This document shows, one piece after another, positions 1-6,930 of a stretch of 10,434 bases of DNA. Source of the stretch: Clostridia bacterium (GTDB lineage: Bacteria > Bacillota_A > Clostridia > Christensenellales > Aristaeellaceae); the NCBI GenBank assembly GCA_017530275.1, contig JAFXMP010000099.1:1-10434 (forward strand), in the 5' to 3' direction. A program made the position numbers and the translations under genes. The stretch's first letter is position 1. Each line of letters starts with the position of its first letter. The notes under the pieces are model-generated. The model worked only from the letters and a program-made list of their open reading frames with translations. It had not been told where the DNA came from and ran no database searches.

Positions 1-2813
1 ATGGCCTCCGAGGGCTGGATACCGCTGATGGAGGATGCGCTGACGACGGTAGCCGCTTCCACGGCGGCAATGGTGAACAGGGCGGAAATCAGAAATTTGG
101 ACCAGCTGAACACCAGGACATGAACCGGAAGCGGGAAGAGCAAGTCAAAAAAGTAATAGCAGAAATATCCGCGTATTGCCAGGGAAAGGGCCAGCCCGAA
201 AGCGATGGCCCCAAGGGAGACCAGAAACCCCGCGCAGCAGAAAAGGGATACCACCCTGAATCGGGTAAAGCCCAGTGCGCACAGGATGCCGATCTCCCGG
301 CGGCATTGCCGGATCATCAGCGACATGAACAGATAGACCACGATCATGGTGATGGCGAAAAAGAACATGGGGATGAAATTCGCCATGGTTTCGACGGGGA
401 TCAGGTTAATGTTTATGCGCCGTTTGATGGGGGAAGATTCATAGAGAACGGTGCTTTTTACCTCCACGCCTGCCTCAGAAAGCGTTTCCTTCACCTTCTC
501 CAAAACAGCGTCGGGTGACGCGGCCGGGGAAAAACGAAGCAGGAACTGATTGCAGAAAACCTGATAGCCTTCCCATTCGGACAGTTCCTCATATGCTTTA
601 TTTAATTCGTTTTCCAAATCAGAAAACTCCGCCAGCGCCTCGATCCAGCTGTTTTCCACCTCCGTCCGCGTATCTTTGATTTGGTCTTCGCCGTCGGCGA
701 TTTGCCGTTCCGCGTCGGCAATGGCGTCGGCGATCTGCGTTTCGACCTCCTCAATTTGCGCAAGCGCCGTCTCTATCTCTTCTTCTCCGGCCTTGATTTG
801 TTCAAAGCCTTCGTCCAACTGCGCCTGGTAATCGGCAATCTGGGCAAAACCTTCGGCCAGTTCGGATGAACCGGTGTCGATCTGCGCCTGATAATCGTCC
901 ATTTCCCGATAGCCGTCCGCGATTTGCTCAAGGCCCTCATCCATTTGCGTAAGCCCTTCGTCCATTTGCTTTAGCGCGTCGTTCAGCAGCGCTTCGCCTT
1001 CCTGGACCTGGCTGAGACCGTCCTTGATTTGTGCTTCCTTTTCATTGGCCTGCTTCAAGCCCTCCCTGATCTGCCATAAGCCGTCGTCGATCCGGGCGAT
1101 GCCGCTGTCGATCTGGTTCAGGCCGTCGGCAGCCTGCTCAATGGCGCTGTTCAGCATCCTTTCGGAAATGCTTTCCCGGTCTGCCATGCCGTCCAGCAGG
1201 GCGTTCAGTTGATTTCTCAGGGCGTCGGCTTCCGTTTGCAGTTGGCCGGTATCCTGCAAAGCGGAAAGCTGGGCCTGCAAATCCGCCCGCCGGGCCTGCA
1301 TTTCAGCAATGGACGCCTGAAGCTGTACCAGTGCGCTGCCGAGCGCTGCCTCGGATACGCCCATTGCAGCAAGGCCGCTTACGATTCCCTGCCGTTGGAC
1401 AATCAGTTCAGCCGCATCCAAACCTGCTTCCTCCGCGGCGGTCAGGGACGCGTCCACCTCCGCCAGGGCAGCCTGCGCCCGCGTTAAGCGGCGTTCCATC
1501 GCTTCCGTGTCGGAAAGCAGCCGGTCCAATTCCGATATGGCGGCCTGGGTGTGCCGATAGACGCCGATTTCTTCATTGATCCCTGCCGCCGCTTGATCCA
1601 GCCGGGCAAGATACCCCTGGGCCAGGCGCAGCATGGCAAGCTGCTGCTCCACCTCCGTGCGCTTTTCCACCAGCTCCGTCCGGGTGACGTTAAGCTCCCG
1701 GCGCTTTTCCCGCGCTTCCGCCCGTGCGCTTTCCAGCGCCTCCTGTCCCGCAAGGAGTTCTTCCTTCGTGCTTTGCAGAGATTTTAGCTGTGCCTCCGCT
1801 TCTGCGCGCTGCTGCTTGAGGGCGTCCCGCTGTTCCGACAGCGTTTTTTCGGTTTCTTCCAATTCCACTCGTTTCTCGTCTAATTCTTTTTGCGCCTGTT
1901 CCAATTCGGCCTGCTTTGCTTCCGCTTCGGCCCGTTTTTCATTCAGCTCCTGCTGTCCGCTTTCCACTTCCGCTGTTTTTTCGTTCAGTTCTTGCCGCGC
2001 CTGGTCCAATTCTTCCTTGCTTCGATCCAGCTCCGCCTGCTGATCGTCCAATTCCCGGCGCTTTTCCTCAAATTCGGCCTTTTTTTCATTCAGCTCTGCT
2101 TCCGCGCTTTCCAGCTCGGCCAGGGCGCTTTCATATTCCTGCCGGGCGCTTGCCTCCGCTTCGGCCAGCTCGCCGCTTTTTTCCTGCCATTCCGCCAGGG
2201 CGTCCCGGTGTTCCGTGTTCACTTCCTTTTCAAGCAGAGAACGGGGCGCGTAAGCATAGCCGAAATCGTCGCTGCTGATGCTCACGTCGTCGGAGGGTTC
2301 CATGGACAGGGTTTCGGGCCTGGAAACAATGCCCATTACGGTATATGCTCTAAATTCGCCGCCAACCTTGATCCGCACTGTATCGCCCGCGTTGATTCCC
2401 GCATTTTTCGCAAAATTGTATTCCAGATAAATCGGATCGTATGCGCTCTGATCCGCTCGCTCCCAGAAATAGAATTGCTGAAATTCATCTTCGTCAAAGG
2501 ACATGGCCCGGATGGACAGATACCGTCCGTCCCAGTTGACCAGCACCAGATCGCCGATGAGCCGGGCGTTTACTTCTTCCACGCCGGGAACGGCCTTCAG
2601 CGCCTCCATCCTCCCGCGCTCGGTCACGTCCGTGGTGATGAAAGCGTGCGGGTATCCTCCTTCCTGGACATACAAATCCAAAGCTTCCTTCAGCGACAGA
2701 TACCCGCCCGCCAGCCCCGTTAAGGTGGCGCAGCCGAAAGCGGATACCAGCAGCATGGAAAGAAGCAGCTTCCAGTATTTTTTGCAGATGGCGTGAAATA
2801 AGAATTTCCTCAT
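1..2813 (-). CDS. FtsX/MacB-type ABC transporter permease with giant coiled-coil ectodomain (partial, 3' end off window)
   Basis: The reading frame is open for 937 codons from the ATG at 2813 to the window edge. Seen: an N-terminal membrane segment (residues about 15-37), a MacB-like extracellular domain (about 50-185), then about 550 residues (about 190-745) of almost uninterrupted heptads. The first half of these is rich in AELxEK-type repeats, and the second half has DGLxQIxxG-type repeats like those of YhgE/Pip proteins. A short globular part (about 745-800) and the FtsX segments from about residue 806 (MFFFAITMIVVYLFMSLMI) follow. RREIGILCALGF is the usual FtsX cytosolic loop, and the SGIQPSEA stretch at the edge matches the motif that normally sits near the C terminus, so little is probably missing (inference). 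It starts 4 bases after the ATPase stop with no clear ribosome site of its own, which suggests translational coupling. Substrate is unknown; a role in envelope mechanics or export is a guess. Confidence 0.93.
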   Translation of the reverse strand, partial: MRKFLFHAICKKYWKLLLSMLLVSAFGCATLTGLAGGYLSLKEALDLYVQEGGYPHAFITTDVTERGRMEALKAVPGVEEVNARLIGDLVLVNWDGRYLSIRAMSFDEDEFQQFYFWERADQSAYDPIYLEYNFAKNAGINAGDTVRIKVGGEFRAYTVMGIVSRPETLSMEPSDDVSISSDDFGYAYAPRSLLEKEVNTEHRDALAEWQEKSGELAEAEASARQEYESALAELESAEAELNEKKAEFEEKRRELDDQQAELDRSKEELDQARQELNEKTAEVESGQQELNEKRAEAEAKQAELEQAQKELDEKRVELEETEKTLSEQRDALKQQRAEAEAQLKSLQSTKEELLAGQEALESARAEAREKRRELNVTRTELVEKRTEVEQQLAMLRLAQGYLARLDQAAAGINEEIGVYRHTQAAISELDRLLSDTEAMERRLTRAQAALAEVDASLTAAEEAGLDAAELIVQRQGIVSGLAAMGVSEAALGSALVQLQASIAEMQARRADLQAQLSALQDTGQLQTEADALRNQLNALLDGMADRESISERMLNSAIEQAADGLNQIDSGIARIDDGLWQIREGLKQANEKEAQIKDGLSQVQEGEALLNDALKQMDEGLTQMDEGLEQIADGYREMDDYQAQIDTGSSELAEGFAQIADYQAQLDEGFEQIKAGEEEIETALAQIEEVETQIADAIADAERQIADGEDQIKDTRTEVENSWIEALAEFSDLENELNKAYEELSEWEGYQVFCNQFLLRFSPAASPDAVLEKVKETLSEAGVEVKSTVLYESSPIKRRININLIPVETMANFIPMFFFAITMIVVYLFMSLMIRQCRREIGILCALGFTRFRVVSLFCCAGFLVSLGAIAFGLALSLAIRGYFCYYFFDLLFPLPVHVLVFSWSKFLISALFTIAAVEAATVVSASSISGIQPSEA

Positions 2814-2817
2814 GCGT

Positions 2818-3522
2818 TTACCATTCGATGCGTTCGGCTGGAATGGGCTGATCGTTTTCCGTGATTTCGATTATTTTTCCATCCTTCATCCGGAGCACCC
2901 GATCCGCCATTTTCCCGATTTCCTGGGTATGAGTCACAATGACCACCGTTTTCCCGTGCTGCCGTGATAAGGCTTCCAACTGAACCAGGATCTGCTTGCC
3001 GGTTTCATAGTCCAGCGCGCCGGTGGGTTCGTCGCACAGCAGCAGATCAGACCGGCCCGCCAGAGCCCGGGCGATGGCTGTGCGCTGCTGCTGGCCGCCG
3101 GACAGCTGGGAAGGATAGCTGTTTTGCTTTTCCTTGAGGCCCAGCATCTCCAGCGTGCGTTCCACGATGTTTAGGTCATGGGACGTATCCGCCGTTAAGG
3201 CGACGTTTTCCTTCACGGTCAATTCTGCGATCAGATTAAAGGATTGGAAAACAAAGCCGATTTTCTTCCGCCGGTAAGCTGTTAAGCCCCGGTCGTTCAA
3301 GCGGCTGATCTCTTTGCCCCGAAAGCGGATGCTGCCCCTGTCCGGCTTGTCCATCCCGCCTAACATATTCAGCAGGGTGGACTTTCCGCTTCCGCTGCTG
3401 CCCAAAATCACAAGCAGCTCGCCCTTACGTATCTCAAGACTGACATCGTTCAGCGCTTTGACCGCGCTCTGACCGGCGCCATAGGTTTTTATCAGTCCTT
3501 TCGCCCGAAGCAGAATGTTCAT
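2818..3522 (-). CDS. ABC transporter ATP-binding protein, LolD/MacB family
   Basis: This 234-residue protein is the usual length for the family that powers FtsX-type permeases from the cytoplasmic face. Seen: Walker [10 protein letters not shown] (41-49), Q-loop VFQSFNLI (Q93), signature LSGGQQQR (140-147), Walker [13 protein letters not shown] (160-171) and the switch histidine in VTHTQE (H198). The first residues, [15 protein letters not shown], fit the family start, so the ATG at 3522 is kept. The best Shine-Dalgarno (GAGG, 3541-3544) is however 18 bases away and is better spaced for a tiny ORF that overlaps this start. It is followed 4 bases later by the permease, so the two form one transporter. 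The clear TATAAT promoter at 3578-3606 probably drives both. Family is certain; the substrate cannot be read from the sequence. Confidence 0.96.
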   Translation of the reverse strand: MNILLRAKGLIKTYGAGQSAVKALNDVSLEIRKGELLVILGSSGSGKSTLLNMLGGMDKPDRGSIRFRGKEISRLNDRGLTAYRRKKIGFVFQSFNLIAELTVKENVALTADTSHDLNIVERTLEMLGLKEKQNSYPSQLSGGQQQRTAIARALAGRSDLLLCDEPTGALDYETGKQILVQLEALSRQHGKTVVIVTHTQEIGKMADRVLRMKDGKIIEITENDQPIPAERIEW

Positions 3523-3533
3523 CCCTTTGCCAT
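3519..3533 (-). other. Possible 4-codon leader ORF overlapping the ATPase start
   Basis: ATG GCA AAG GGA TGA has a well-placed GAGG site 7 bases upstream. Its stop overlaps the ATPase start in an ATGA arrangement. It may serve only to deliver ribosomes to the ATPase start, or it may be chance. Confidence 0.25.
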
Positions 3534-3577
3534 CTTCTTTCCTCGCACTGCCTTTTATATGAGAAGCTTATGGCGCT

Positions 3578-3606
3578 ATTATACCTTCTTTTGAGCGGCG
3601 AAACAA
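3578..3606 (-). promoter_or_regulatory. Sigma-A-type promoter for the ABC ATPase/permease operon
   Basis: On the minus strand TTGTTT (3601-3606) is followed after 17 bases by a perfect TATAAT (3578-3583), about 55 bases before the ATPase start. The TATAAT and the CAAAAGAAGG just before it are shared with repeat copy B at 6479-6484. Confidence 0.7.
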
Positions 3607-3651
3607 GGGGCGCTCCAGATTGTCACGGCTTTTGAGCCGAGCAGCTTGAAT
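3578..3651. repeat. Dispersed promoter/hairpin element, copy A
   Basis: This copy shares ATTATACCTTCTTTTGA at its left end with copy B, and a core from TCCAGAT (3614) to TTGAAT (3646-3651) with copies B and C. The core contains a perfect hairpin, CGGCT-TTTG-AGCCG. The left end supplies the leftward TATAAT of the ABC operon. No good -10 lies 17 bases after the rightward TTGAAT (AATCAC at 3669-3674), so the rightward promoter half appears dead here. Confidence 0.75.
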
Positions 3652-3680
3652 GATGGAAGAGTATCAAGAATCACAAATGA

Positions 3681-3738
3681 GGGATAAAAGGCGGTTCTCC
3701 ATGCTCTGAAACCAACGATGATTTCAGCGCGGAGAACC
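3681..3738 (-). terminator. Hairpin terminator after the TIGR02206-like gene
   Basis: GGTTCTCC (3693-3700) pairs with GGAGAACC (3731-3738), and inside it CTGAAA pairs with TTTCAG around a 10-base loop with a small internal mismatch. On the minus strand the stem is followed by GCCTTTTATCCC, a short T tract. It lies 17 bases past the stop at 3755, as expected for the end of the leftward HD/kinase operon. Confidence 0.7.
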
Positions 3739-3754
3739 CCCCTTTATGCATTTT

Positions 3755-4506
3755 TCATCGTGCAGCCTCTTTCTTCTTTGGAGCGCAGGTGTTCAGGATC
3801 AGCCACATTCCATGGAACAGCAGAACAATGATGACGAAATAAACCATCATTCGCGGAAGCTGGCCCTCCGGCATGAACGGGATAGCGAGCTTTACATACA
3901 GATAATCAACGTCCGGGATCAGCTCGTTCGCAAAATAGCTGGGGATCGCCAGCAGCGCCAGACAGACGATGGAAAGCCAAAGGTGACGGTAGCGCGGCCG
4001 CTTTCCATGCACGATCATCATATACAGCGTACTGTATATGGGAAGCAGATGTTCCATCCAGAACTGGTAATACCGGTAATAGCCGGGGCATGTGAGGGAA
4101 ATCACCGTCTGGGGAACGAACAGGGCGATGGCCGTGCAGCCCAGGGTGATGAAAAAGTTAATGCCCAAAAGCGAATTATTTCCGCTGGTAATCATATACA
4201 CGCAGCAAATCAGGCCCCATTGACATACCTGGAGGGGCAGCTTGATCATCAGCGTGTTATGCCCCCATTCGTCTCCCACATACAGCAGCCGCCAGAAATA
4301 AGACATTTCCGCCATCAGCATCACGAAGGAAAGGAAAAAGCGAAACCGGCGTTCATACTTCCAATTTTGCAGGCTCCCGCGTTTTTTCCAAGTGAAATAC
4401 ACTGCCACGGCAAAGATCAGCATGGGAACCCAATGCCAAATCCCATAGGGCTGAAAGTTTCCTCCTGACCGTAGCCAAAAAATCCATCGCTGTAAAACTG
4501 ATACAT
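3755..4506 (-). pseudogene. TIGR02206/YwaF-like integral membrane protein, broken by a single-base frameshift
   Basis: Two overlapping frames join into one good protein. From the ATG at 4506 the frame gives MYQFYSDGFFGYGQEETFSP and then goes wrong at the CCC run 4448-4450. The adjacent frame continues with YGIWHWVPMLIFAVAVYF and runs to the stop at 3755. Adding one C restores 250 codons, the usual size for this family. Family marks are the YGxWH entry, LPLQVCQW in a membrane segment, and TP/VPQ-containing middle helices ending in a His-bearing segment. At least five hydrophobic helices are visible. The 4506 start has an ideal AAAGGAG site 9-10 bases upstream. As written only a 222-residue piece from 4423, or a short N-terminal piece, could be made. 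The family has no known biochemical function. A missing base in the assembly would also explain this. Confidence 0.75.
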
Positions 4507-4589
4507 CCAGCGTCGCTCCTTTCCGAATAAAACTGCTTTATGGGGATAGTCTAAAGAATTGAGCCAGTTCATGCGATAACGGCATTCAT

Positions 4590-4854
4590 TTATCGCTGCG
4601 TCGCTTGTTCGCTGCCCCTGTATTGTACGCACAGCATGGTCAGGTCGTCAAACTGCTCCGCGTCCTTCACGAAGCCGTCCACCGCCTGGCGCATGCCCTT
4701 GAGCACTTCCCTCCGGCTCGGCGTCCTTGACCCCGTTCAGGGCGTCCAGCATTTGTTCTTCCGTGATCTGCAAAAAGCACAGGTCGCAAATACCGATGCC
4801 CGCCGCGATGAACAGCATGTTGATGAGGTTCACGGTGACTACGCTGAAAATCAT
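4590..4854 (-). pseudogene. Remnant of a PP2C/SpoIIE-type serine phosphatase (C-terminal end only), frameshifted
   Basis: The frame ending at the TAA 4590-4592 reads EVLKGMRQAVDGFVKDAEQ, then FDDLTMLCVQYRG. This is the end of PPM/SpoIIE-like phosphatases, with the DD pair that binds metal. The preceding ITEEQMLDALNGVKDAEPE fits the same family but lies in another frame; removing one G from the GGG run (4709-4711) joins them as EPEEVLKG. Before that, instead of the phosphatase core, there is a 28-residue hydrophobic stretch starting at an ATG (4854) with a good AGAGGA site 6 bases upstream. The corrected product would be only 87 residues, without most of the catalytic domain. It starts 16 bases after the HD/kinase gene, in the same operon. 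Assignment rests on the C-terminal motif; the hydrophobic start is unrecognised. Confidence 0.6.
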
Positions 4855-4870
4855 GTGTATTCCTCTTTTT

Positions 4871-6352
4871 TCACTTAAAAGCAAGCGTGTCCAGTTTTTC
4901 TATCCGTTCGGCGATAATGCCGATACAGCGTTCAATGATTTTTCTGTCAGCTTCGGATACTGTTCCATGCTTGCGAAGCTTGCGGATCAATCGAGAATAG
5001 GCGATGACCGACGCTTTTTCCGTCACTTCACGGAGCCTGTTTTCATCCTTCGTTTCTAAATAGCGGACGAGGAAAGCGCGGAAAAACTGCTTGGCTGTTT
5101 CATATGAGAACCCCATAAACTTTTCGACGACAGCGGGATCATCCTCGCCCAAAACCACATGGAAGTAATACAGATCGCTGATTTCAATGATCGGATAACC
5201 TCGTGACACCCTGTCCATATCGATCAGCAGCGGTTCGCCCTTTTGCAGGAACACGTTGCCCGTATGGAAATCGCCGTGGATCAGGGTATTGGTTTGAGGA
5301 AGGGCGTCGATCAGCTTCATGCACTGATCAGCCAGGGCTTCGTTTTCGCAGGCGATCCCGCCATTGATATAATCCCGCACCCTTTCTTTCGCGTCCGGGA
5401 AGCCTTCGCTCTCATCCGCTTCAATGCTGTGAATCAGCCGTGCCAGATCGGCCATGCCTTGGGCGTAAACCTCCACCTGTCCGGGGGCCCTGGCGATACA
5501 GCTTGAGATGGTTTCCGAATCTACCAGCTCGTACATGGCCCCATAGCGGTCTCCCACGGATACGATGCCAAAGGAAATGGCCGTAGGCATCCCTAAGATA
5601 AACGCCTTGCGGCTCAAAGCGATTTCCCGCTCCACGTCGCGGTAGGTGTTGGTCTGATTGAAGACCTTAATGATCAATTCGTCATTATAGCGGTATACTT
5701 CCCCTTTGGCGCCCCGGCCGATCTGCTTGCAGCCGTTGATGCTGACCTCTTTGTACTTTCTGTACCGGGCTTTTTCGGAATCGAAGGTGCCGGGCCAGAT
5801 GAAGTTGAGGTGCTTGATCAATTCCTTGAATGCGCCGGTCCTGTTGAGGGAAAGCTCCACGTTCTCAGCGATGCTCCGGTAGTACCAGCGCTGCATTTCC
5901 GGGTCGCTCTGATGGAACCGCTTCCACATCTTCTCTCCCTGTTCGGAATACATACCCGACAGGGAGCGGATATTCGCCAGCTTATCCGCCAGCCACAGCA
6001 TTTTCACCCCGATATCCGAACTGTTCCGCAAAACTTTCAGCGATTCTTCCTTGCGCCGTTTCCAGGTAGCGCTTTTCTCTTCTCCCGGATAATCCGTTTC
6101 CGATTCGGAGGACACGATCAGCGCCACTCTTTGCCCAAAACGCTTTTCGATCTCTTCTAAGGTGCCGTCGGTATCCTCCACGATGTCGTGCAGGATACCG
6201 GCGGCGATGATTTCCTGATCGTCCGTCATCGTGGCCAGGATCTGCGCCACTTCCAAAGGATGAAGGATAAAGGGCCGGTTCCCAAATTTACGCACCTTTC
6301 CCTGGTGCATCACGGTGGCGTAGATGATTGCTTCTTCCAGTATATTCATCAT
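4871..6352 (-). CDS. RelA/SpoT-type HD hydrolase fused to an APH-like (TIGR02172-type) phosphotransferase
   Basis: This 493-residue cytosolic protein has two enzymatic halves. Residues 1 to about 185 resemble the MESH1/SpoT hydrolase domain: HQGKVRKFG (H16), LHPLEVA (H31), the HD pair in ILHDIVEDT (H55, D56) with E59/D60, and WLADKLANIRSL (D123). All the metal-binding positions expected of a ppGpp-type hydrolase appear to be present. Residues about 205-490 form an aminoglycoside-phosphotransferase-like kinase: glycine loop GRGAKGEVY (212-220), IIKVF with K229, catalytic loop HGDFHTGN (359-366) and LIDMD (D378, D380). No synthetase or TGS domain is present. It is first in an operon with a phosphatase remnant and a membrane protein. 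Family knowledge supports hydrolase and kinase folds; the substrates, and whether the halves act on one molecule, are inference. The ATG at 6352 is followed by a second ATG, and only a weak site (AAAGGCGGG) precedes them. Confidence 0.9.
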   Translation of the reverse strand: MMNILEEAIIYATVMHQGKVRKFGNRPFILHPLEVAQILATMTDDQEIIAAGILHDIVEDTDGTLEEIEKRFGQRVALIVSSESETDYPGEEKSATWKRRKEESLKVLRNSSDIGVKMLWLADKLANIRSLSGMYSEQGEKMWKRFHQSDPEMQRWYYRSIAENVELSLNRTGAFKELIKHLNFIWPGTFDSEKARYRKYKEVSINGCKQIGRGAKGEVYRYNDELIIKVFNQTNTYRDVEREIALSRKAFILGMPTAISFGIVSVGDRYGAMYELVDSETISSCIARAPGQVEVYAQGMADLARLIHSIEADESEGFPDAKERVRDYINGGIACENEALADQCMKLIDALPQTNTLIHGDFHTGNVFLQKGEPLLIDMDRVSRGYPIIEISDLYYFHVVLGEDDPAVVEKFMGFSYETAKQFFRAFLVRYLETKDENRLREVTEKASVIAYSRLIRKLRKHGTVSEADRKIIERCIGIIAERIEKLDTLAFK

Positions 6353-6429
6353 AAAGTGATTACCCGCCTTTCCAGCTCGTCCTTTTCATTACGCCGCGTC
6401 CGAGCCGACGATTTCTTCGGTATAAACAA
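6349..6429 (-). other. Possible leader ORF overlapping the HD/kinase start
   Basis: A TTG-started frame of 26 codons, strongly basic and charged, ends in TGA inside TTATGATG and so overlaps the first two ATGs of the HD/kinase gene. It lies just downstream of the predicted transcription start. No clear ribosome site precedes it, so it may be chance, but the ATG/TGA overlap is the usual form of coupling. Confidence 0.2.
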
Positions 6430-6443
6430 AGCATTCTTACTGC

Positions 6444-6472
6444 ATTATACCATTATGCAAAACAGACTACAA
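6444..6472 (-). promoter_or_regulatory. Strong sigma-A-type promoter for the HD/kinase operon
   Basis: Minus strand: TTGTAG (6467-6472), 17 bases, then TGG-TATAAT (6444-6449), about 90 bases before the start at 6352. A second leftward TATAAT (6479-6484), provided by repeat copy B, lies just upstream with a poor -35 (TTTCCT at 6502-6507). Confidence 0.75.
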
Positions 6473-6478
6473 TAAAAG

Positions 6479-6565
6479 ATTATACCTTCTTTTGAATCAG
6501 GAGGAAAGGGGGCCGTGTCCAGATAGTCACGGCTTTTTGGCTTTTTTGGCGCGAACCGCTTGAAT
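6479..6565. repeat. Dispersed promoter/hairpin element, copy B
   Basis: ATTATACCTTCTTTTGA at the left matches copy A exactly for 17 bases. The core runs from TCCAGAT (6518) to CGCTTGAAT (6565). It differs from A and C by an extra GGCTTTTT unit in the core, which disrupts the simple hairpin. It sits in the divergent region between the leftward HD/kinase operon and the rightward genes. Confidence 0.75.
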
Positions 6566-6588
6566 TTGTGTTGAGTTTCTTTTACAAT
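6560..6588 (+). promoter_or_regulatory. Rightward promoter at the end of repeat copy B
   Basis: TTGAAT (6560-6565), 17 bases, then TACAAT (6583-6588). The same TTGAAT-17-hexamer arrangement occurs in copy C. The first intact rightward gene starts about 340 bases later at 6931. Confidence 0.55.
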
Positions 6589-6855
6589 GAACGTGTTAGG
6601 ATAAAACGTATTTCCGTCCGTGCTCGCGTCCACTGGCATGGAGCTGGCATTCGTAAAGATCAGAATTTCCACGACGATCTTTCCATCGCGTATCTTGTGC
6701 CCTCGGATGACGCCGCCGCCGAAGCGCTTGACGCCGCCTTTGGGGAAACGGCCGTTTTTGACGGAATCTCCTATGTGCTGACGCCCAGCATAACCCGGAA
6801 AACCGTCATGGTTCCGGCAAGCACGGATGCCCTGAAAGCGCATCCGGCGGAGTGA
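6568..6855 (+). pseudogene. Unrecognised coding-like fragment, probably a gene remnant
   Basis: The frame from a GTG at 6568 to the TGA at 6855 gives 95 residues. The second half, roughly from GIRKDQNFHDDLSIAYLVP onward, has normal amino-acid balance and codon use for this region and looks like the end of a soluble alpha/beta protein. The first 20 residues are translated repeat/promoter DNA and look non-coding. The GTG lies upstream of the predicted start of transcription, it has no ribosome site, and no ATG, GTG or TTG occurs in frame for about the next 30 codons after the -10 box. I therefore read it as a leftover C-terminal piece. No family is recognised. The overlapping antisense frame looks less protein-like. 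Confidence 0.35.
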
Positions 6856-6930
6856 AGGGAATACCCGTTTTAGAAACTGCCTGTACGACTGAACCAATAT
6901 ACTTATTCCCGCTTTAAGGGGGTTTGCTGT

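Noticed and set aside
690..1100. Regularly repeated short units that could look like a CRISPR or tandem DNA array
   Set aside because: The units are degenerate codons for DGLxQIxxG heptads in the permease, with no constant DNA repeat and no spacers.
1890..2723. Long rightward open frame of 277 codons, with several others over 120-2043
   Set aside because: They are antisense to the heptad-rich permease gene, whose biased codons leave few stops on the opposite strand. Their translations are low-complexity Phe/Leu/Ser/Arg runs with no domain, and the permease frame explains the DNA fully.
3746..4468. Rightward open frame of 240 codons opposite the TIGR02206-like gene
   Set aside because: The leftward frames give hydrophobic helices and family motifs with a good ribosome site. 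The rightward frame is a polar shadow.
6871..6903. Possible promoter with TATACT (6898-6903) just before the amidohydrolase
   Set aside because: No acceptable -35 lies 16-18 bases upstream (AACTGC at 17). It is too weak to annotate.
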